From positions 1 through 56,893 of the forward strand of contig NZ_JJMN01000017.1 of assembly GCF_000696385.1 (NCBI RefSeq): a DNA stretch of 56,893 bases, in the 5' to 3' direction. The notes below the pieces were generated by a model. The model was given only the letters and a program-made list of their open reading frames with translations, did no database searches and had not been told where the DNA came from. The first letter of the stretch is position 1; each line of letters opens with the position of its first letter. Position numbers and translations under genes: made by a program. Shown here piece by piece: positions 18,520 to 28,249 of the stretch. The stretch is from Vibrio metoecus. Its GTDB lineage: Bacteria; Pseudomonadota; Gammaproteobacteria; Enterobacterales; Vibrionaceae.

Positions 18520-19410
18520 ATGTCTCATCTTAATTACAACCACCTCTATTACTTTTGGATGGTGTGTAAACAAGGCTCTGTCACTAAAGCGGCCGATGCT
18601 CTATTTTTAACCCCACAAACTGTGACAGGTCAGATTAAAGCTTTGGAAGATCGGCTTGATGGTAAGCTCACCAAACGAAATGGTCGTAGCATTGAACCGA
18701 CCGAGTTAGGTCAGTTGGTCTTTAAGTACGCTGATCGCATGTTTGGTTTGAGTTATGAGATGCTCGATATTGTGAATTACAGCCAGCGCTCAAACCTGCT
18801 TTTTGATGTTGGCGTTGCGGATGCACTCTCTAAAAGGTTAGTCAGTAAAATTCTGCTAACTTCTGTGCCGGGTGATAACCGCATTCATCTGCGCTGTTTT
18901 GAATCAACCCATGAAATGTTGCTAGAACAGCTGGCGCAGCACAAATTGGATATGATCTTGTCTGATTGCCCCGTCGATTCTAGCCAAAGTCCTGGCCTCT
19001 TTAGTAAAAAGCTGGGGGAGAGCCGAATGAGCTTCTTTAGTTTTGGAGAGGTTGACTTTGCTCCTTTCCCAGCCGTTTTAGAGAGCAAAAAGCTACTCGT
19101 GCCAGGCAGTCGGACAGCAATGGGGCGCAAAGTGAGGCAGTGGTTTGATCGCCAAGGTCTACAGCCACACATTCTCGGTGAGTTTGATGACTCAGCATTA
19201 ATGAAAGCATTTGCCATTTATCACAGTGATGCCGTGTTCATGGCTCCATCTTTTTATGTCTCAGAAGTGGATGCTGAATCATCACTGAAACTCATCGGAC
19301 ATGTAGATGAGATTAAAGAAGAGTATTATGTCATCTTCGCTGAACGCATGATTCAGCATCCTGCGGTAAAAAATGTTTGTGATGCAGATTTTACCAACTT
19401 GTTTTTATAA
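18520..19410 (+). CDS. nhaR: LysR-family regulator NhaR
   Basis: NhaR activates the Na+/H+ antiporter gene nhaA in response to Na+ in E. coli and Vibrio. From ATG 18520 the protein reads [20 protein letters not shown], nearly the canonical NhaR N-terminus, followed by the LysR helix-turn-helix ([22 protein letters not shown]). The effector-binding domain covers about residues 90-296. The frame is open to 18448, but the extra 24 residues have no counterpart in the family that I know. nhaA itself is not in this window. The adjacent genes are nptA, another Na+-coupled system, and hlyU. Confidence 0.88.
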   Translation: MSHLNYNHLYYFWMVCKQGSVTKAADALFLTPQTVTGQIKALEDRLDGKLTKRNGRSIEPTELGQLVFKYADRMFGLSYEMLDIVNYSQRSNLLFDVGVADALSKRLVSKILLTSVPGDNRIHLRCFESTHEMLLEQLAQHKLDMILSDCPVDSSQSPGLFSKKLGESRMSFFSFGEVDFAPFPAVLESKKLLVPGSRTAMGRKVRQWFDRQGLQPHILGEFDDSALMKAFAIYHSDAVFMAPSFYVSEVDAESSLKLIGHVDEIKEEYYVIFAERMIQHPAVKNVCDADFTNLFL

Positions 19411-19545
19411 ATAATTATCACTGTTAAGCCACAGATTACTACCCAATGATAAATGAAAACAATAAACTAGCGTTGTTGATTAGTTTTTTATCATTATCAG
19501 CGAGTTTTCTCCGCTTTCACTATTTTGGCACATAACTCTTACTTA

Positions 19546-19564
19546 ACCGATCCTCGTGATCGGT
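19546..19564. promoter_or_regulatory. Perfect inverted repeat upstream of hlyU
   Basis: ACCGATC and GATCGGT flank a 5-nt CTCGT spacer, 65 bp before the hlyU ATG. There is no T run, so it is more likely an operator or 5'-leader hairpin than an nhaR terminator. Confidence 0.4.
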
Positions 19565-19628
19565 GATTAGAACGACAGAGAAGAGTGAGAGAAGTGCTGA
19601 AATATTAATGCCGTATTAGGGGGCACCA

Positions 19629-19932
19629 ATGAATCTCCAAGAGATGGAAAAAAATTCTGCCAAAGCAGTGGTATTGCTCAAAGCCATGGCGAATGAGCGT
19701 CGGCTACAGATTTTGTGTATGCTACTGGACAATGAACTGTCGGTAGGGGAGCTCAGTAGCCGCTTGGAACTTAGCCAATCTGCTCTGTCTCAACATTTAG
19801 CGTGGCTACGTCGTGATGGTTTAGTTAACACTCGTAAAGAAGCGCAAACCGTTTTTTATACGCTGAGCAGTACAGAAAGTAAAAGCCATGATTGAGTCTT
19901 TTGCATCGTTCTTTTATTGCCAAAACTCATGA
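19629..19932 (+). CDS. hlyU: HlyU, ArsR-type transcriptional activator of haemolysin, C-terminus frameshifted
   Basis: HlyU is a small winged-helix dimer that activates hlyA in V. cholerae and relieves H-NS repression of toxin genes in other vibrios. MNLQEMEKNSAKAVVLLKAM followed by the helix-turn-helix LSVGELSSRLELSQSALSQH is a clear match. The plain frame ends at 19895 with ...LSSTESKSHD. Four single extra bases (A in 19876-19878, T at 19897, T at 19909-19910, T in 19912-19915) explain this. Removing them gives LSSTEVKAMIELLHRLYCQ and a stop at 19930-19932, 99 residues, close to the 98 of V. vulnificus HlyU. The C-terminal helix is part of the dimer interface, so a real truncation would matter, but an artefact is likelier. 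Confidence 0.88.
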
Positions 19933-19953
19933 GAGTTGGCGAAAAAAAGAGAT

Positions 19954-19981
19954 AAAAAAACCGGCATAAGCCGGTTTTTTG
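19954..19981. terminator. Bidirectional terminator between hlyU and rpsT
   Basis: ACCGGC-ATAA-GCCGGT has A7 on the left and T6 on the right, so it can end transcription of both convergent genes. Confidence 0.85.
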
Positions 19982-20001
19982 TTGCTGATGATCTGACTCT
20001 A

Positions 20002-20262
20002 TTACAGAGCGTTGATCGCAGCAAAGAAGCGAGACTTGTGACGAGCTGCTTTATTCTTGTGAATAAGGCCTTTAGTCGCCATGCGGTCTAGGATTGGTGT
20101 AACTACAGCGAATGCAGCAGTTGCAGCTTCTTTGTCGCCAGCAGCGATTGCAGCAACAGTTTTCTTCATGTAAGTGCGCATCATAGAACGACGGCTAGCG
20201 TTGTGCTGGCGACGTTTCTCAGCTTGGATAGCGCGCTTCTTAGCAGATTTGTTATTTGCCAA
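20002..20262 (-). CDS. rpsT: 30S ribosomal protein S20
   Basis: S20 binds 16S rRNA in the body of the small subunit. The 86-residue basic protein [20 protein letters not shown]... ending FFAAINAL is unmistakable. I place the start at the TTG at 20260-20262, behind GGGAG, because S20 begins (M)ANNKSAKK. E. coli rpsT also uses UUG, where the weak start supports autogenous translational control. The longer frame from 20277 (MGVRP) would add five non-family residues. It is divergent from murJ, the arrangement also near E. coli ribF-ileS. Confidence 0.95.
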
Positions 20263-20309
20263 GGGTCTAACTCCCAAAAACTTAGTTCGGTGACATTTTA
20301 AGGGCGGGA

Positions 20310-20338
20310 AATATCCCCGATTTGCTCTTTAATGTCAA
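20310..20338 (-). promoter_or_regulatory. rpsT promoter, stringent type
   Basis: On the minus strand TTGACA (20333-20338) is followed after 17 bp by GATATT (20310-20315) and a GC-rich discriminator TCCCGCCC, typical of growth-rate and ppGpp-controlled promoters. A second candidate (TAGAAT before CCCCGCC) lies about 100 bp further upstream, recalling the two rpsT promoters of E. coli. Confidence 0.6.
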
Positions 20339-20519
20339 ATGATTTGTGCAAAAACCCAACTGAACCAAACAAACTTGGTATCGAAGAGCCTTCGCGGTTA
20401 AGATGGCGGGGATTCTATCAGCATTTTTTTACCAATGCTAATACTTATCTGATCTCACTATGACATTCTTATTCTTTCGAATCAGATAATGTGGTTTTGA
20501 CTCTTTATTCGAGGTTACC

Positions 20520-22082
20520 GTGAGTAAACGCTTACTCAAGTCTGGCATCATTGTAAGTGCTATGACTTTGATTTCTCGTGTTTTAGGTTTAGTGCGCGAT
20601 GTGGTTGTGGCCAATTTGATGGGCGCAGGCGCAAGTGCTGACGTATTCTTTTTTGCCAACCGAATTCCCAATTTTTTACGCCGATTATTCGCGGAAGGGG
20701 CATTTTCCCAAGCTTTTGTCCCTGTATTAACGGAATATCATGCCTCCGGCGATATCAACAAGACCCGAGAATTGATCGCTAGAGCGTCAGGTACTCTTGG
20801 TGTTTTGGTTACTCTCGTCACCTTAGTTGGGGTACTGGGATCTGGCGCTGTGACCGCATTATTTGGCGCGGGTTGGTTTCTCGATTGGCTTAATGGTGGT
20901 CCGGGGGCTGAAAAATTCGAGCTAGCCAGTCTGCTGCTGAAAATTACTTTTCCCTATTTGTGGTTTATTACCTTTGTTGCTCTTTCTGGAGCTATTTTAA
21001 ACACCTTAGGTAAGTTTGCCGTCTCCTCTTTCACGCCTGTTTTCTTGAACGTGATGATGATCCTCTGTGCTTGGTACCTCTCACCAAATCTAGCTCAGCC
21101 AGAGGTTGGTTTAGCGATTGGTGTATTTTTAGGTGGTTTAGTTCAGTTTCTATTTCAACTGCCATTTTTGATCAAGGCTGGAGTGCTAGTTAGGCCCAAA
21201 TGGGGCTGGAAAGATCCTGGTGTGGTGAAAATTCGCACACTGATGATTCCTGCACTGTTTGGAGTATCAGTTAGCCAGATCAACCTGTTGTTTGACTCGT
21301 TTGTCGCCAGTTTTCTGCAAACCGGTTCGATCAGTTGGCTCTATTATTCGGATCGTCTGCTGGAGTTTCCCCTCGGCTTATTTGGAATTGCCATCGCGAC
21401 GGTGATTTTGCCTGCCTTATCGCGTAAACACGTAGATGCGCACAGTGATGGGTTTGCCCACACCATGGACTGGGGGATTCGGATGGTGACGTTTCTCGGT
21501 ATTCCAGCCATGCTTGGCCTGATGGTACTGGCGAAACCGATGTTGATGGTGCTGTTTATGCGCGGTGAATTTACCCCTAGTGATGTAGAGCAAGCTTCTT
21601 ACTCGCTATTGGCTTACTCTTCCGGTCTGCTCAGTTTTATGCTGATCAAAGTGTTAGCTCCGGGTTATTACTCTCGTCAAGATACCAAAACCCCAGTGCG
21701 TTATGGGATTGTTGCGATGCTCAGTAACATCGTACTCAACGCGATCTTTGCGTGGTTTTATGGTTATGTCGGCTTGGCGGTGGCGACCTCGATGTCCGCT
21801 TTCCTGAATATGGCACTGCTTTATCGTGGTTTGCACTTACAAGGCGTCTATCACTTAACTCGCAAAACCGTCTGGTTTGTTGCGCGACTGATGATTGCTG
21901 GCGCTGTAATGACTGGGGCTCTCTTGTGGCAACTAGACAACATGGCGGCATGGTTGAGTTGGGGGATCAGCCAGCGTGCACTTATGCTGACAGGTTTGAT
22001 TGGTCTTGGTGTCGCATCTTATCTGGCTATTTTGTTGTTATTGGGTGTTCGCCTCAAAGATCTAAAAGCGGCGACAGAGTAG
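20520..22082 (+). CDS. murJ: Lipid II flippase MurJ (MviN)
   Basis: MurJ flips lipid II across the inner membrane for peptidoglycan synthesis. The 520-residue MOP-superfamily protein has about 14 hydrophobic segments and the conserved N-terminus with RVLGLVRDVVVANLMGAG and the ANRIPNFLRRLFAEGAFSQA signature, which carries the functionally important arginines. It starts with GTG at 20520 behind GAGG. The order murJ-ribF-ileS-lspA-fkpB-ispH is widely conserved in gamma-proteobacteria. Confidence 0.96.
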   Translation: MSKRLLKSGIIVSAMTLISRVLGLVRDVVVANLMGAGASADVFFFANRIPNFLRRLFAEGAFSQAFVPVLTEYHASGDINKTRELIARASGTLGVLVTLVTLVGVLGSGAVTALFGAGWFLDWLNGGPGAEKFELASLLLKITFPYLWFITFVALSGAILNTLGKFAVSSFTPVFLNVMMILCAWYLSPNLAQPEVGLAIGVFLGGLVQFLFQLPFLIKAGVLVRPKWGWKDPGVVKIRTLMIPALFGVSVSQINLLFDSFVASFLQTGSISWLYYSDRLLEFPLGLFGIAIATVILPALSRKHVDAHSDGFAHTMDWGIRMVTFLGIPAMLGLMVLAKPMLMVLFMRGEFTPSDVEQASYSLLAYSSGLLSFMLIKVLAPGYYSRQDTKTPVRYGIVAMLSNIVLNAIFAWFYGYVGLAVATSMSAFLNMALLYRGLHLQGVYHLTRKTVWFVARLMIAGAVMTGALLWQLDNMAAWLSWGISQRALMLTGLIGLGVASYLAILLLLGVRLKDLKAATE

Positions 22083-22150
22083 CGAGCTTTAGGTATAATC
22101 CGCCAGTTTCGCACCATGAGAATGAAAATATAGGTTTTAAGCATCTTCCG

Positions 22151-23119
22151 ATGGAATTAATACGCGGTATTCATAACATTCAATCTCGCCATCAGGGCTG
22201 TGTATTGACGATTGGCAACTTTGATGGTGTTCATCTTGGCCATCAACAAGTGCTCAGTCAGGTGGTGCAGCGTGCCCAGCAGATGGGTTTGCCTTCGGTG
22301 GTGATGACGTTTGAACCTCAGCCTTTAGAGCTATTTGCTAAACAACAAGCGCCCGCTCGCTTGACGCGTCTGCGTGATAAGTTTGTCCAACTGAGCAAAC
22401 TGGGTGTGGATCGATTGCTGTGTGTGAATTTCAATCACCACTTTGCCCAATTGGATCCGCACACGTTTATTCGTGACTTGTTGGTGGCTCGTTTGGGTGT
22501 TAAGTTTCTGGTGGTGGGTGACGATTTCTGTTTTGGCAAAGAACGCAAAGGTAACTTTGCTCTATTGCAGCAAGCGGGGCAGGCTCTCGGCTTTGAGGTG
22601 GTCAGTACCCAAAGTTTCTGTTTACAGCAGCTAAGAGTGAGTAGCACCGCGATACGTGAAGCGTTAGCGGCTGACCAATTGAGCAGTGCCGCGACGATGT
22701 TGGGTCGTCATTACAGCATCAGTGGTCGTGTATCGCATGGCCAAAAACTGGGGCGAACCATAGGTTTTCCTACCGCGAATATTCCACTGAAGCGTTGTGT
22801 ATCCCCCGTTTCTGGTGTGTATGTCGTTGAAGCGTATGGTTTAGGACAAACACCGTTTGGCGGCGTTGCCAATATCGGTAATCGACCGACGGTCGATGGG
22901 GTTCGCCAACAGCTAGAAGTGCACTTTTTTGATTTTCAGGGCAACCTGTACGGTAAACAACTGGAAGTCGCGCTCTTGCACAAACTACGTGATGAGCGCA
23001 AATTCGCCTCTTTTGAGGCATTAAAGCAACAAATTGAATTGGATGCTGAAGCAGCAAGGGTGTGGCTGCGTCAGCTTAAGAATTGTTCGGTTGATTCCAC
23101 CAAACAACAACATGTCTAA
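22151..23119 (+). CDS. ribF: Bifunctional riboflavin kinase / FAD synthetase
   Basis: RibF phosphorylates riboflavin to FMN and adenylates it to FAD. The ATG at 22151 opens MELIRGIHNIQ. The N-terminal nucleotidyl-transferase fold shows TIGNFDGVHLGHQQ, the HIGH-like motif, and the SSTAIREAL segment around 180. The C-terminal kinase domain has GRTIGFPTANI with the PTAN motif and ends in a KLRDERKF helix. At 322 residues it is close to the 313 of E. coli. The open frame runs back to 21752 inside murJ, but that part is a shadow. ileS follows by 30 bp. Confidence 0.95.
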   Translation: MELIRGIHNIQSRHQGCVLTIGNFDGVHLGHQQVLSQVVQRAQQMGLPSVVMTFEPQPLELFAKQQAPARLTRLRDKFVQLSKLGVDRLLCVNFNHHFAQLDPHTFIRDLLVARLGVKFLVVGDDFCFGKERKGNFALLQQAGQALGFEVVSTQSFCLQQLRVSSTAIREALAADQLSSAATMLGRHYSISGRVSHGQKLGRTIGFPTANIPLKRCVSPVSGVYVVEAYGLGQTPFGGVANIGNRPTVDGVRQQLEVHFFDFQGNLYGKQLEVALLHKLRDERKFASFEALKQQIELDAEAARVWLRQLKNCSVDSTKQQHV

Positions 23120-23149
23120 CTTCGCCCAATATAACGGAATTAAGAATCG

Positions 23150-25999
23150 ATGAGTGAGTATAAAGATACCCTGAACCTTCCTGAAACAGGGTTTCCAATG
23201 CGCGGCGATCTGGCCAAACGCGAGCCAGAAATGCTGCAACGTTGGTACAAAGAAGATCTGTACGGTGCAATCCGTCAGGCTAAAAAAGGCAAAAAATCTT
23301 TCGTATTGCACGATGGCCCTCCTTACGCCAACGGTGATATTCATATTGGCCACGCTCTGAACAAGATTCTTAAAGACGTCATTATTAAATCGAAAACCCT
23401 TTCAGGTTTTGATGCGCCTTATGTACCGGGTTGGGATTGCCACGGTCTGCCGATCGAATTGATGGTAGAGAAAAAAGTGGGCAAGCCGGGGCAAAAAGTG
23501 ACCGCTGCTGAGTTCCGTGAAAAATGTCGCGAATACGCGGCCGGACAGGTTGAAGGTCAAAAGGAGAGCTTCAAGCGTCTTGGCATCATGGGTGAGTGGG
23601 ATAAGCCTTACCGCACCATGGATTTTGTCACGGAAGCTAACATCATCCGTGCTCTGGGCAAAATTGCTGATAACGGCCACTTGCTGAAAGGCTTTAAACC
23701 GGTTCACTGGTGTACTGACTGTGGTTCAGCGTTGGCTGAAGCAGAAGTGGAGTACAAAAACAAAGTTTCTCCTTCAATTGACGTTCGCTTTAAAGCGGCT
23801 GATGAAGCCGCCGTGCTGGCTAAGTTTGGTTTGGCTGCTGGCCATGAAGGCAAAGGCGATGTGTCGATTGTGATCTGGACAACCACGCCTTGGACTCTGC
23901 CGGCTAACCGCGCGGTATGTCTACGTGAAGATCTAGAATACGTGCTGATCCAAGTAGAAGGTGAGCAACCAGAGCGTATTATCGTGGCTGCTGAACTGGC
24001 GAAATCTGTGATGGATCGTGCGGGTATTCAGCATTTCCATAACCTTGGCTTTGCGAAAGGCGAAGACCTTGAACTGGTTCAGTTCCAACATCCATTCTAC
24101 GCCTTTACCGTGCCAGCTATTTTGGGCGATCACGTGACGACCGATTCAGGTACGGGTGTGGTACATACTGCGCCGGGTCACGGTCAAGAAGACTTTGCAG
24201 TAGGCCAAAAATACGGTCTAGAAGTCGCAAACCCAGTAGGTTCAAACGGTGTGTATCTCTCTGATACTGAGCTGTTTGCAGGCCAACATGTATTTAAAGC
24301 CAACGATTCAGTGTTGGAAGTGCTGAAAGAAAAAGGCGCGCTGTTGCATCATCACGCGTATGAGCACAGCTACCCACACTGCTGGCGTCATAAAACGCCG
24401 ATCATCTTCCGTGCGACACCACAATGGTTCGTCTCTATGGAACAAGCGGGTCTGCGTGAACAAGCTCTGACGGCAATCAAAGGCGTACATTGGATGCCGG
24501 ATTGGGGTCAAAGCCGTATCGAAGGTATGGTGGCAGGTCGCCCAGAGTGGTGTATCTCTCGTCAACGTACTTGGGGTGTGCCAATTGCGCTGTTCGTGCA
24601 CAAAGAAACTGCTGAACTGCATCCAAACAGCGCTGAACTGATTGAAAAAGTGGCGCAACTGGTAGAGCAAAAAGGCATTCAAGCATGGTGGGATCTTGAT
24701 ACTGCTGAGCTGCTTGGCGCAGAAGACGCGGCCAACTATGAGAAAGTTCTGGATACGCTAGATGTATGGTTTGACTCAGGTGTGACTCACTCTGCGGTGG
24801 TGGATGCGCGAAGCGAATTCAACGGCGCGGAAGCGGACATGTACCTAGAAGGTTCTGATCAACACCGTGGCTGGTTCCAATCATCCCTGATCTCTTCTGT
24901 GGCGATGAAAGGCAAAGCGCCTTACAAAGAAGTATTGACCCACGGTTTCGTGGTTGATGGCCAAGGCCGTAAGATGTCGAAATCGATCGGTAACGTAGTT
25001 TCGCCACAAGATGTGACCAACAAGCTGGGTGCTGACATTCTGCGTCTGTGGGTTGCTTCAACCGATTACACTGGTGAAGTTGCGGTATCAGATGAGATCC
25101 TCAAGCGTTCTGCGGATGCGTACCGTCGTATTCGTAACACCGCACGCTTCTTCCTTGCGAACCTGAACGGCTTCAACCCAACCACAGACATTATTCCTGT
25201 TGAAGACATGGTTGCGTTGGATCGTTGGGCTGTCGGTCGCGCACTGGCCGCGCAGCAAGAAATTATCCAAGCGTATCAGGATTACAACCTGCACGCGGTG
25301 GTACAACGTTTGATGAACTTCTGTTCAATCGAGATGGGTTCATTCTATCTGGATGTGATCAAAGACCGTCAATACACAGCGAAACGTGGTGGCCATGCAC
25401 AGCGTAGCTGTCAAACCGCACTGTTCTTCATCGTTGAAGCTTTGGTTCGTTGGATGGCGCCGATCATGTCATTCACCGCTGATGAAATTTGGAACGCAAT
25501 GCCAGCGCAGAAAGCAGACGGCAGCGCGCGTGATAAATTCGTGTTTACCACCGAATGGTTTGATGGCCTGTTTGGCCTAGCAGAAGGTGAAGAGCTGAAC
25601 AATGCGTTCTGGAATGATATTCAGAAAGTACGTGGCTCAGTCAACAAACTGCTAGAAAACGCCCGTAACGAAAAACTGATCGGTGGTTCGTTGCAAGCAG
25701 AATTAGTCCTGTTTGCGGATGATGCACTGGCGAGCAAGCTGGCGAAACTGGGCGATGAGCTGCGTTTTGTACTGCTGACTTCAAAAGCTGTGGTGAAACC
25801 ACTGGCTGAGAAAGGTGAGTCTGCGCACGCCACTGACATTGATGGCTTGTTTGTTCAAGTCAACAAAACCGAAGCTGAGAAGTGCGATCGCTGTTGGCAC
25901 CACACCCCTGATGTAGGTACGATTGCGGGTCACACCACCATTTGTGGTCGCTGCGTGTCTAACGTTGAGGGTGAAGGCGAAGTACGCAAGTTTGCGTAA
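23150..25999 (+). CDS. ileS: Isoleucyl-tRNA synthetase
   Basis: A class I aminoacyl-tRNA synthetase of 949 residues with an editing domain. The HIGH motif is in [16 protein letters not shown] near residue 68 and the KMSKS loop in [14 protein letters not shown] near 605. The editing (CP1) domain has [11 protein letters not shown] and the [15 protein letters not shown] segment. The C-terminal zinc-binding cysteines CDRCWHH and CGRCV are present. Its length and motif spacing match the bacterial (type 1) enzyme. The 12-bp gap to lspA suggests cotranscription. Confidence 0.97.
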   Translation: MSEYKDTLNLPETGFPMRGDLAKREPEMLQRWYKEDLYGAIRQAKKGKKSFVLHDGPPYANGDIHIGHALNKILKDVIIKSKTLSGFDAPYVPGWDCHGLPIELMVEKKVGKPGQKVTAAEFREKCREYAAGQVEGQKESFKRLGIMGEWDKPYRTMDFVTEANIIRALGKIADNGHLLKGFKPVHWCTDCGSALAEAEVEYKNKVSPSIDVRFKAADEAAVLAKFGLAAGHEGKGDVSIVIWTTTPWTLPANRAVCLREDLEYVLIQVEGEQPERIIVAAELAKSVMDRAGIQHFHNLGFAKGEDLELVQFQHPFYAFTVPAILGDHVTTDSGTGVVHTAPGHGQEDFAVGQKYGLEVANPVGSNGVYLSDTELFAGQHVFKANDSVLEVLKEKGALLHHHAYEHSYPHCWRHKTPIIFRATPQWFVSMEQAGLREQALTAIKGVHWMPDWGQSRIEGMVAGRPEWCISRQRTWGVPIALFVHKETAELHPNSAELIEKVAQLVEQKGIQAWWDLDTAELLGAEDAANYEKVLDTLDVWFDSGVTHSAVVDARSEFNGAEADMYLEGSDQHRGWFQSSLISSVAMKGKAPYKEVLTHGFVVDGQGRKMSKSIGNVVSPQDVTNKLGADILRLWVASTDYTGEVAVSDEILKRSADAYRRIRNTARFFLANLNGFNPTTDIIPVEDMVALDRWAVGRALAAQQEIIQAYQDYNLHAVVQRLMNFCSIEMGSFYLDVIKDRQYTAKRGGHAQRSCQTALFFIVEALVRWMAPIMSFTADEIWNAMPAQKADGSARDKFVFTTEWFDGLFGLAEGEELNNAFWNDIQKVRGSVNKLLENARNEKLIGGSLQAELVLFADDALASKLAKLGDELRFVLLTSKAVVKPLAEKGESAHATDIDGLFVQVNKTEAEKCDRCWHHTPDVGTIAGHTTICGRCVSNVEGEGEVRKFA

Positions 26000-26010
26000 C
26001 TTAGGCTGAT

Positions 26011-26529
26011 ATGATGGCAAACTCATCTCTGACTCTCAAACAATCCGGAGTGCGCTGGCTGTGGCTGGCGCTTCTGGTGTTCGTTACCGATATTGCGATT
26101 AAGCTAGTGGTGATGAATAACATGGGCTATGGCTGGGCAAACCGTATTGAGGTTCTGCCTTTCTTTAACCTGCTGTATGTGCATAACTACGGTGCTGCGT
26201 TTAGCTTTTTGAGTGATCAAGAAGGGTGGCAGCGCTGGTTGTTTACTGGCATTGCCTTCCTCGTGACGGGGATGCTTGCGTATTGGATGCGCCGTCTGCC
26301 AGCGAGCGATAAATGGAACAATATTGCTTATGCGCTGATCATCGGCGGTGCTGTAGGCAATGTGTTTGATCGTATCGTGCATGGTTTTGTGGTCGATTAT
26401 CTCGATTTTTATTGGGGAACCTACCACTGGCCAGCATTCAATTTGGCCGATAGCGCGATCTGTATTGGTGCAGCGATGATTATTCTCGATGGTTTTCGCA
26501 CCAAGAAAAGCTTGCCAAGCCAGCCTTAA
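26011..26529 (+). CDS. lspA: Lipoprotein signal peptidase (signal peptidase II)
   Basis: LspA removes the signal peptide of diacylglyceryl-modified prolipoproteins in the inner membrane. The 171-172-residue protein has four hydrophobic segments and both catalytic aspartate motifs, [18 protein letters not shown] and [12 protein letters not shown]. Two adjacent ATG codons (26011 and 26014) make the exact start uncertain. It acts after Lgt, encoded about 10 kb upstream. Confidence 0.96.
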   Translation: MMANSSLTLKQSGVRWLWLALLVFVTDIAIKLVVMNNMGYGWANRIEVLPFFNLLYVHNYGAAFSFLSDQEGWQRWLFTGIAFLVTGMLAYWMRRLPASDKWNNIAYALIIGGAVGNVFDRIVHGFVVDYLDFYWGTYHWPAFNLADSAICIGAAMIILDGFRTKKSLPSQP

Positions 26530-26577
26530 ATCTCGGCTTTATAGGTTAAAGCTAAGACTGTGAGGCAAATAACCCCA

Positions 26578-26609
26578 AGCGCCGTCCGTTGATTCGGAGG
26601 GCGCTTTTT
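26578..26609 (+). terminator. Rho-independent terminator after lspA
   Basis: AGCGCC-G-TCCG / CGGA-GGCGCT with one bulge and a short loop is followed by five T. It separates lspA from fkpB, so fkpB-ispH may have their own promoter. Confidence 0.7.
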
Positions 26610-26691
26610 ACTATAAAGGCTGGCATCAGCGCCCGCCCGTCTCCGCTAAAGTGAAGCGGCGTTCGTTAAACAATAACAAGGTAGTGATAAC

Positions 26692-27126
26692 GTGAACCCT
26701 ATTGCCTCTAACTCTGCAGTTACCCTGCATTTTACGATCAAGCTTAAGGACGGCTCTGTTGCCGACAGTACCCATAATCAAGGAAAACCGGCCAAGCTAG
26801 TGATGGGCGATGGTAGCCTGAGCCCCAATTTCGAGCAGTGTTTACTCGGAATGTTGCCGGGCGAGAAAAAATCGGTCGCTTTAGCGGCGCAAGATGCGTT
26901 TGGTGCGCCAAATCCAGATCATGTCCATTACATGGATCGCAGTAAGTTTCTTGGTGGCGATCTGCAGTTAGAGGCCGGAACCATTATGGCTTTCAGTGGC
27001 CCTGACGGAATGGAAATTCCCGGAATCATCACGGAGATTGCCGGTGACTCAGTTACTGTCGATTTCAATCACCCATTGGCAGGGCAAGACATCACCTTTG
27101 ATGTTGAGATCTTGTCTGTTGAGTGA
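26692..27126 (+). CDS. fkpB: FKBP-type peptidyl-prolyl isomerase FkpB (SlpA-like)
   Basis: A 144-residue cytoplasmic FKBP with the inserted IF chaperone loop of the SlyD/SlpA group. It shows the FKBP opening VTLHFTIKLKDGSVADST, the GMLPGEKKSV segment and the characteristic DAFGAPNPDHVHYMDRSKF. It lacks the histidine- and cysteine-rich metal tail of SlyD, so SlpA/FkpB fits better. It starts with GTG at 26692. It precedes ispH by 34 bp as in E. coli. Confidence 0.93.
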   Translation: MNPIASNSAVTLHFTIKLKDGSVADSTHNQGKPAKLVMGDGSLSPNFEQCLLGMLPGEKKSVALAAQDAFGAPNPDHVHYMDRSKFLGGDLQLEAGTIMAFSGPDGMEIPGIITEIAGDSVTVDFNHPLAGQDITFDVEILSVE

Positions 27127-27160
27127 CTTTCCTTACAATAGCCAACCATAACGACTAGCA

Positions 27161-28124
27161 ATGAGCAAACCAATGAAAATACTGTTAGCTAACCCTCGCG
27201 GCTTCTGTGCGGGTGTGGATCGCGCCATCAGCATTGTTGAACGCGCGCTTGAACTTTATCAGCCGCCGATTTATGTCCGTCATGAAGTGGTGCATAACCG
27301 CTTTGTGGTTGAGGGGTTAAAGCAACGTGGTGCACGTTTTGTTGAGGAACTGAGTGAAGTTCCAGACAATAACATTGTGATTTTTTCGGCTCATGGCGTG
27401 TCGCAAGCGGTTCGCCAAGAAGCGAAAGAGCGTTCACTAACGGTTTTCGATGCAACTTGTCCACTGGTGACCAAAGTGCATATGGAAGTGGCGCGTGCTA
27501 GCCGTAAACATATGGAGGTGGTGTTGATTGGTCATGCGGGTCACCCTGAAGTGGAAGGCACGATGGGGCAATACGCCAGCGACACGGGTGGTATGTATCT
27601 GGTCGAAAAACCGGAAGATGTGGTTAAGCTACAAAACAAAGTGAAGGATCCGAGTCATCTGCACTACGTGAGCCAAACCACGCTGTCGGTGGATGAAACT
27701 GCCGATGTGATTGATGAGCTGCGCCGCGTATTTCCGAAGATCCAAGGCCCACGTAAAGATGATATTTGTTATGCCACCCAAAACCGCCAAGATGCGGTGA
27801 CGTATTTTGGCTGAGCAAGTCGATGTGATGGTGGTGGTGGGTTCGAAAAACTCATCGAACTCGACGCGCCTGAAAGAGCTGGCGGAAAAATTGGGTACGC
27901 CGGGGTATCTGACCGATTGTCCGCAAGATATCCATCCTGAGTGGTTCGAGAATGCTCGCTTAGTGGGCGTGACCGCGGGGGCTTCTGCACCGGAAGAGTT
28001 GGTGAACCAAATTCTGGATCGCATCAAAGAATTGGGCGCAACCTCGGTAGAAGAGGTGCTTGGCCGTGAAGAGAACATGTTCTTTGAAGTGCCTAAAGAG
28101 CTGCAAATTAAGCAAGTCGACTAA
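27161..28124 (+). pseudogene. ispH: 4-hydroxy-3-methylbut-2-enyl diphosphate reductase IspH, one frameshift
   Basis: IspH is the last enzyme of the MEP isoprenoid pathway and is normally essential. Its three [4Fe-4S] cysteines are visible in [24 protein letters not shown] and [11 protein letters not shown]. The frame is broken by an extra A at 27800: the plain reading gives QDAVTYFG and a stop, while removing it gives [20 protein letters not shown] and continues to 28124. The repaired protein has 320 residues, or 316 from the second ATG at 27173, the E. coli length. Because V. cholerae has no alternative isoprenoid route that I know of, a true break should be lethal. This is the strongest single argument that the frameshifts here are artefacts. 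Confidence 0.93.
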
Positions 28125-28131
28125 TCATTTC

Positions 28132-28170
28132 GCCATTAATCTTGTTAATCCAAGATTGATGGCTTTTTTT
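28132..28170 (+). terminator. Rho-independent terminator after ispH
   Basis: GCCAT-AATCTTG / CAAGATT-ATGGC with a TTAATC loop is followed by T7. Confidence 0.8.
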
Positions 28171-28186
28171 CAAATGTTCTCAGAAC

Positions 28187-28217
28187 AAAAAATGGCTCCC
28201 AATCTGGGAGCCATTTT
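28187..28217 (-). terminator. Terminator after the CstA-like gene
   Basis: AAAATGGCTCCC / GGGAGCCATTTT around an AATCT loop. On the minus strand it ends in T residues, 33 bp past the stop of the transporter gene. Confidence 0.8.
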
Positions 28218-28249
28218 CGTTTATCAATCACGTGATTGAAGATTCGAGA

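Noticed and set aside
21752..22150. N-terminal extension of the ribF frame into murJ
   Set aside because: It reads murJ in another frame; RibF homology begins at the ATG at 22151.
27807..28124. A separate 105-residue protein starting [11 protein letters not shown]
   Set aside because: It is the C-terminal part of IspH split off by the extra A at 27800.
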